Assembly (NCBI RefSeq): GCF_000420465.1
Contig: NZ_ATUZ01000016.1
Location: 186,001-250,000 of the forward strand
Origin: Desulfovibrio desulfuricans DSM 642
Lineage (GTDB): Bacteria > Desulfobacterota > Desulfovibrionia > Desulfovibrionales > Desulfovibrionaceae
Length of the DNA stretch: 64,000 nt
Direction: 5' to 3'
Made by a program: the position numbers and the translations under genes. Below are positions 61,996 through 64,000 of this stretch, piece after piece. Positions within the stretch are counted from its first letter, which is position 1, and each line of letters starts with the position of its first letter. The notes beneath the pieces are model-generated. The model was not told the DNA's origin. It did no database searches and was given only the letters and a program-made list of their open reading frames with translations.

Positions 61996-63279
61996 ATGCC
62001 CAATTCCCAATGGCCCAGTTTTATTGAACTGCTGCATAAGGAAGTAGTGCCCGCTCTAGGCTGCACTGAGCCAGTAGCTGTGGCGCTGGCTGCTGCCCAT
62101 GCCGTTGAGGCCCTGGGTTGCCAGCCCGAGAACATAAAGGTGCTCGTTAGCGGTAATTTGCTGAAAAACGGCATGGGCGTTGGTGTGCCCGGTACAGGCG
62201 CCACGGGCATGAATATTGCCGCTGCTGTTGGGGCGATTGGCGGAAAGGCAGCGCGCGGGCTTGAAGTGCTGGCGGAGCTTACGTCCGGGCAGGCCGAAGC
62301 TGGACGCCGCATGGTCGAAGCGGGCCGTGTCCATGTGGGCATTGCCGAAGGCTCGCCCCTGCTGTACGCGGAAGTTCTCGTGGAAGGCGGGGGGCATACA
62401 GGCCGGGCCGTGCTTGAGCATGAGCACACCAACATTGTGCGTATTGAGCGCGATGGCAAAGTGCTGTTCAGCCGTGAACAGCCAGATGGCGCAGCAACTG
62501 CAAAAAGTGACGAGTGGCCGCTGTCCATTGCCGCCATTCACGAGTTTGCCACGCAGGCGCCTCTTGAAGACATCAGCTTTATTCTTGAAGCAGCGAGGCT
62601 CAACGAAGCGGTGGCTCTGGAAGGCTTGGCCCGGGAATACGGCCTTCAGGTGGGACGCACCATTGATGGCAATATCCGCAAGCATCTCATGTCCGACGAC
62701 GTGACCACCCTGGCGGTCAAACTGACGGCTGCCGCTTCCGATGCACGCATGGACGGCGTGATGATGCCTGTGATGAGCAATTCCGGGAGCGGGAATCAGG
62801 GCATAACCTGCACCATGCCGGTGGTGGCCTTTGCCATGCGGCTGGAAGCAGGCAACGAGGCCCTGGCAAGGGCACTGATCATGAGCCACCTTACCTCAAT
62901 TCACGTCAAGCATCGTCTGGGGCGGCTTTCGGCTTTATGCGGCGCTACGGTTGCCAGCATGGCCTCCGCCTGCGGTATTGTAATGCTGCTGGGCGGCGGG
63001 ATAGAGCAGATTGACCGCACCATCCGCAATATGGTGGGCAACGTGGCGGGCATGATCTGCGATGGCGCCAAGACCGGTTGCGCCATGAAGGTTGCTTCGG
63101 CGGTGGGTGCGGGCGTGCAATCTGCCATGCTGGCTATGGATGGTATGGGCGTAACCCGCAATGAAGGTATTGTTGAAGACGATATTGAACAATGCATTGC
63201 CAATCTGGCCCGGCTGGGCTGCGACGGTATGGCTCAGGCCGACCGCGTGGTGCTGGACATCATGGTGGCGAAAAGCTGA
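61996..63279 (+). CDS. L-cysteine desulfidase (CdsB/CyuA-like, UPF0597)
   Basis: A 427-residue member of the iron-sulfur serine dehydratase-alpha-like family UPF0597, which converts cysteine to H2S, ammonia and pyruvate through 2-aminoacrylate. Near the N-terminus VPALGCTEPVAVALA, and later SNSGSGNQGI, LSALCGATVASMASACG and MICDGAKTGCAMKVASA hold the conserved cysteines expected to bind a [4Fe-4S] cluster. The ATG at 61996 has GAGG upstream; an in-frame ATG at 61954 is less likely. It is the last gene of the group. In a sulfate reducer it yields sulfide independently of sulfate. Confidence 0.9.
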   Translation: MPNSQWPSFIELLHKEVVPALGCTEPVAVALAAAHAVEALGCQPENIKVLVSGNLLKNGMGVGVPGTGATGMNIAAAVGAIGGKAARGLEVLAELTSGQAEAGRRMVEAGRVHVGIAEGSPLLYAEVLVEGGGHTGRAVLEHEHTNIVRIERDGKVLFSREQPDGAATAKSDEWPLSIAAIHEFATQAPLEDISFILEAARLNEAVALEGLAREYGLQVGRTIDGNIRKHLMSDDVTTLAVKLTAAASDARMDGVMMPVMSNSGSGNQGITCTMPVVAFAMRLEAGNEALARALIMSHLTSIHVKHRLGRLSALCGATVASMASACGIVMLLGGGIEQIDRTIRNMVGNVAGMICDGAKTGCAMKVASAVGAGVQSAMLAMDGMGVTRNEGIVEDDIEQCIANLARLGCDGMAQADRVVLDIMVAKS

Positions 63280-63332
63280 GTTTGCTGTAGCGGCATTCCC
63301 TCAGTAGCAAAAGGCCAGAACTGAGCGGCAAG

Positions 63333-63393
63333 GGTCCCTTCCTGTCGTTGCCTTTACCAATCATGGATAGGGTGCGTGGAAGGGGCCTTTTTT
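63333..63393 (+). terminator. Terminator after the cysteine desulfidase gene
   Basis: GGTCCCTTCC (63333-63342) pairs with GGAAGGGGCC (63378-63387, one G-T pair) across a 35-nt loop and is followed by TTTTTT. Confidence 0.7.
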
Positions 63394-63456
63394 GTGATGC
63401 GGTAAATCCGCAATCTGTTCAATAAGTTCTGGCTGCTTTGCCGACTTCAGCACACA

Positions 63457-63487
63457 AAAGCCCGCCCCGCAATGCGGGACGGGCTTT
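63457..63487 (-). terminator. Terminator after pdxT
   Basis: On the minus strand AAAGCCCG and CGGGCTTT (63487-63457), with an inner CCCGC/GCGGG stem, are followed by TTGTG. It lies 35 bp after the pdxT stop. Confidence 0.75.
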
Positions 63488-63521
63488 ATATCAGGCTTTA
63501 CCGGCGGATTGCCGCAGCGGC

Positions 63522-64000
63522 CTACTTGCCGCAGAAGGACAGAAAGTAGCTGTGCATGCGCGTGTCTGGCGTAAGCTCGGGGTGGAAGGACGTGGCCAGA
63601 ATATTGTTCTGGCGCACGGCTACCGCCTGACCGTCAACCTCAGCCAGCACCTTTACACCCGCGCCCACGCCGGTAATGACAGGAGCGCGAATGAAAACAG
63701 CCGGGAGGGGGTCTGCCCCGATCTCAGGTATGCTCAGATTGGTTTCAAAACTGTCCACCTGCCTGCCAAAGGCGTTGCGGCGCACGGTGGCGTCAAGCAC
63801 GCCGAGGCGGGGCTGGTCCGAGTTTTCAATGTCGCGGCACAGCAGTATAAGCCCGGCGCAACTGCCGTAAACGGGCATGCCGTCGAGTATGCGCTGGCGC
63901 AGGGGCTCAAGCATGTTCCATTCATTAAGCAGTTTGCCGATGGTGGTGCTTTCGCCGCCGGGAATGATCAGGGCATCGATGCCCTCAATATCCTTGAGCT
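63522..64000 (-). CDS. pdxT: Pyridoxal 5'-phosphate synthase glutaminase subunit (5' end outside window)
   Basis: The C-terminal 159 residues of PdxT, which supplies ammonia from glutamine to PdxS for PLP synthesis. Readable blocks are IIPGGESTTIGKLL, the nucleophile region GSCAGLILL (cysteine in CAG), LGVLDATVRRNAFGRQ, and the catalytic histidine-glutamate pair in TSFHPELTPDTR. The gene begins beyond 64000 on the minus strand; the usual neighbour pdxS would be upstream of it. A terminator lies at 63457-63487. Confidence 0.95.
   Translation of the reverse strand, partial: LKDIEGIDALIIPGGESTTIGKLLNEWNMLEPLRQRILDGMPVYGSCAGLILLCRDIENSDQPRLGVLDATVRRNAFGRQVDSFETNLSIPEIGADPLPAVFIRAPVITGVGAGVKVLAEVDGQAVAVRQNNILATSFHPELTPDTRMHSYFLSFCGK

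Noticed and set aside
1-64000. CRISPR arrays, tRNA or rRNA genes, insertion sequences, prophage
   Set aside because: None seen: no regular short repeats with unique spacers, no transposase or integrase motifs, and no rRNA or tRNA-like sequences were noticed on reading.

Overview
The window is a GC-rich bacterial chromosome segment whose gene content points to a Desulfovibrio-type sulfate reducer (Desulfovibrionales). Pointers are an iron-containing alcohol dehydrogenase behind an AT-rich promoter, a split glycine decarboxylase (gcvPA/gcvPB), ThyX instead of ThyA, a chemoreceptor with a C-terminal hemerythrin domain, a YedF sulfurtransferase-like protein, and a group-4-hydrogenase-related membrane complex. 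The genus is an inference from gene families; no rRNA or tRNA gene was seen.

Layout. 1-4.7 kb: a minus-strand NAD operon nadC-nadA-nadB followed by an exported unknown protein cut by the left edge. 5.0-7.4 kb: MgtE magnesium channel and an orphan LuxR-type response regulator. 7.4-8.2 kb: a non-coding composite repeat (copy 1). 8.4-14.8 kb: a TauE/SafE-like permease, a small membrane protein and five phospho-signalling genes (kinase, receiver, kinase-like protein, receiver, receiver-kinase). 15.1-16.6 kb: hotdog thioesterase and a Tim44-like protein. 16.8-25.3 kb (minus): UDP-glucuronate decarboxylase followed by a six-gene complex-I/hydrogenase-related operon whose large subunit lacks the nickel-binding cysteines (Ehr type). 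25.5-31.3 kb: TatD nuclease and the glycine cleavage genes gcvT-gcvH-gcvPA-gcvPB. 31.4-32.15 kb: composite repeat copy 2, inverted relative to copy 1. 32.2-36.7 kb (minus): mnmA and a polar amino-acid ABC transporter with two tandem paralogous binding proteins. 37-43.6 kb: NYN-domain protein, O-antigen ligase-like protein, thyX, stand-alone trpB, uvrC. 43.7-48.8 kb: DUF3298-like exported protein, a cation exchanger behind a yybP-ykoY (Mn2+) riboswitch, and a zinc-ribbon/membrane protein, small protein and lipoprotein. 49.2-52.3 kb: a 1019-residue membrane protein of unknown function. 52.8-56.7 kb: alcohol dehydrogenase, yedF, and an MCP-hemerythrin gene with a sigma-28-like promoter. 57-59.2 kb: a two-domain acyltransferase resembling OlsF and a DksA/TraR zinc-finger protein. 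59.5-63.3 kb: a YheO/DauR-type regulator, RidA, an SDF-family transporter and an iron-sulfur cysteine desulfidase. The right edge cuts pdxT.

The most unusual signal is non-coding. Three hairpins of about 90-100 nt (7447-7535, 28148-28248, 32012-32100) share the same internal-loop and apical sequences while the stems differ in sequence and keep their pairing. That pattern suggests a structured RNA or DNA element rather than a peptide. Two of the three sit inside a longer composite repeat of about 750-800 bp that flanks 23 kb in inverted orientation. The third lies between gcvH and gcvPA. Other points worth a second look are the Ni-site-free complex, the kinase-like protein with no recognisable ATP-binding domain, the Mn2+ riboswitch overlapping a terminator, the cysteine-catabolism cluster with a palindrome inside its promoter, and the 1019-residue orphan.
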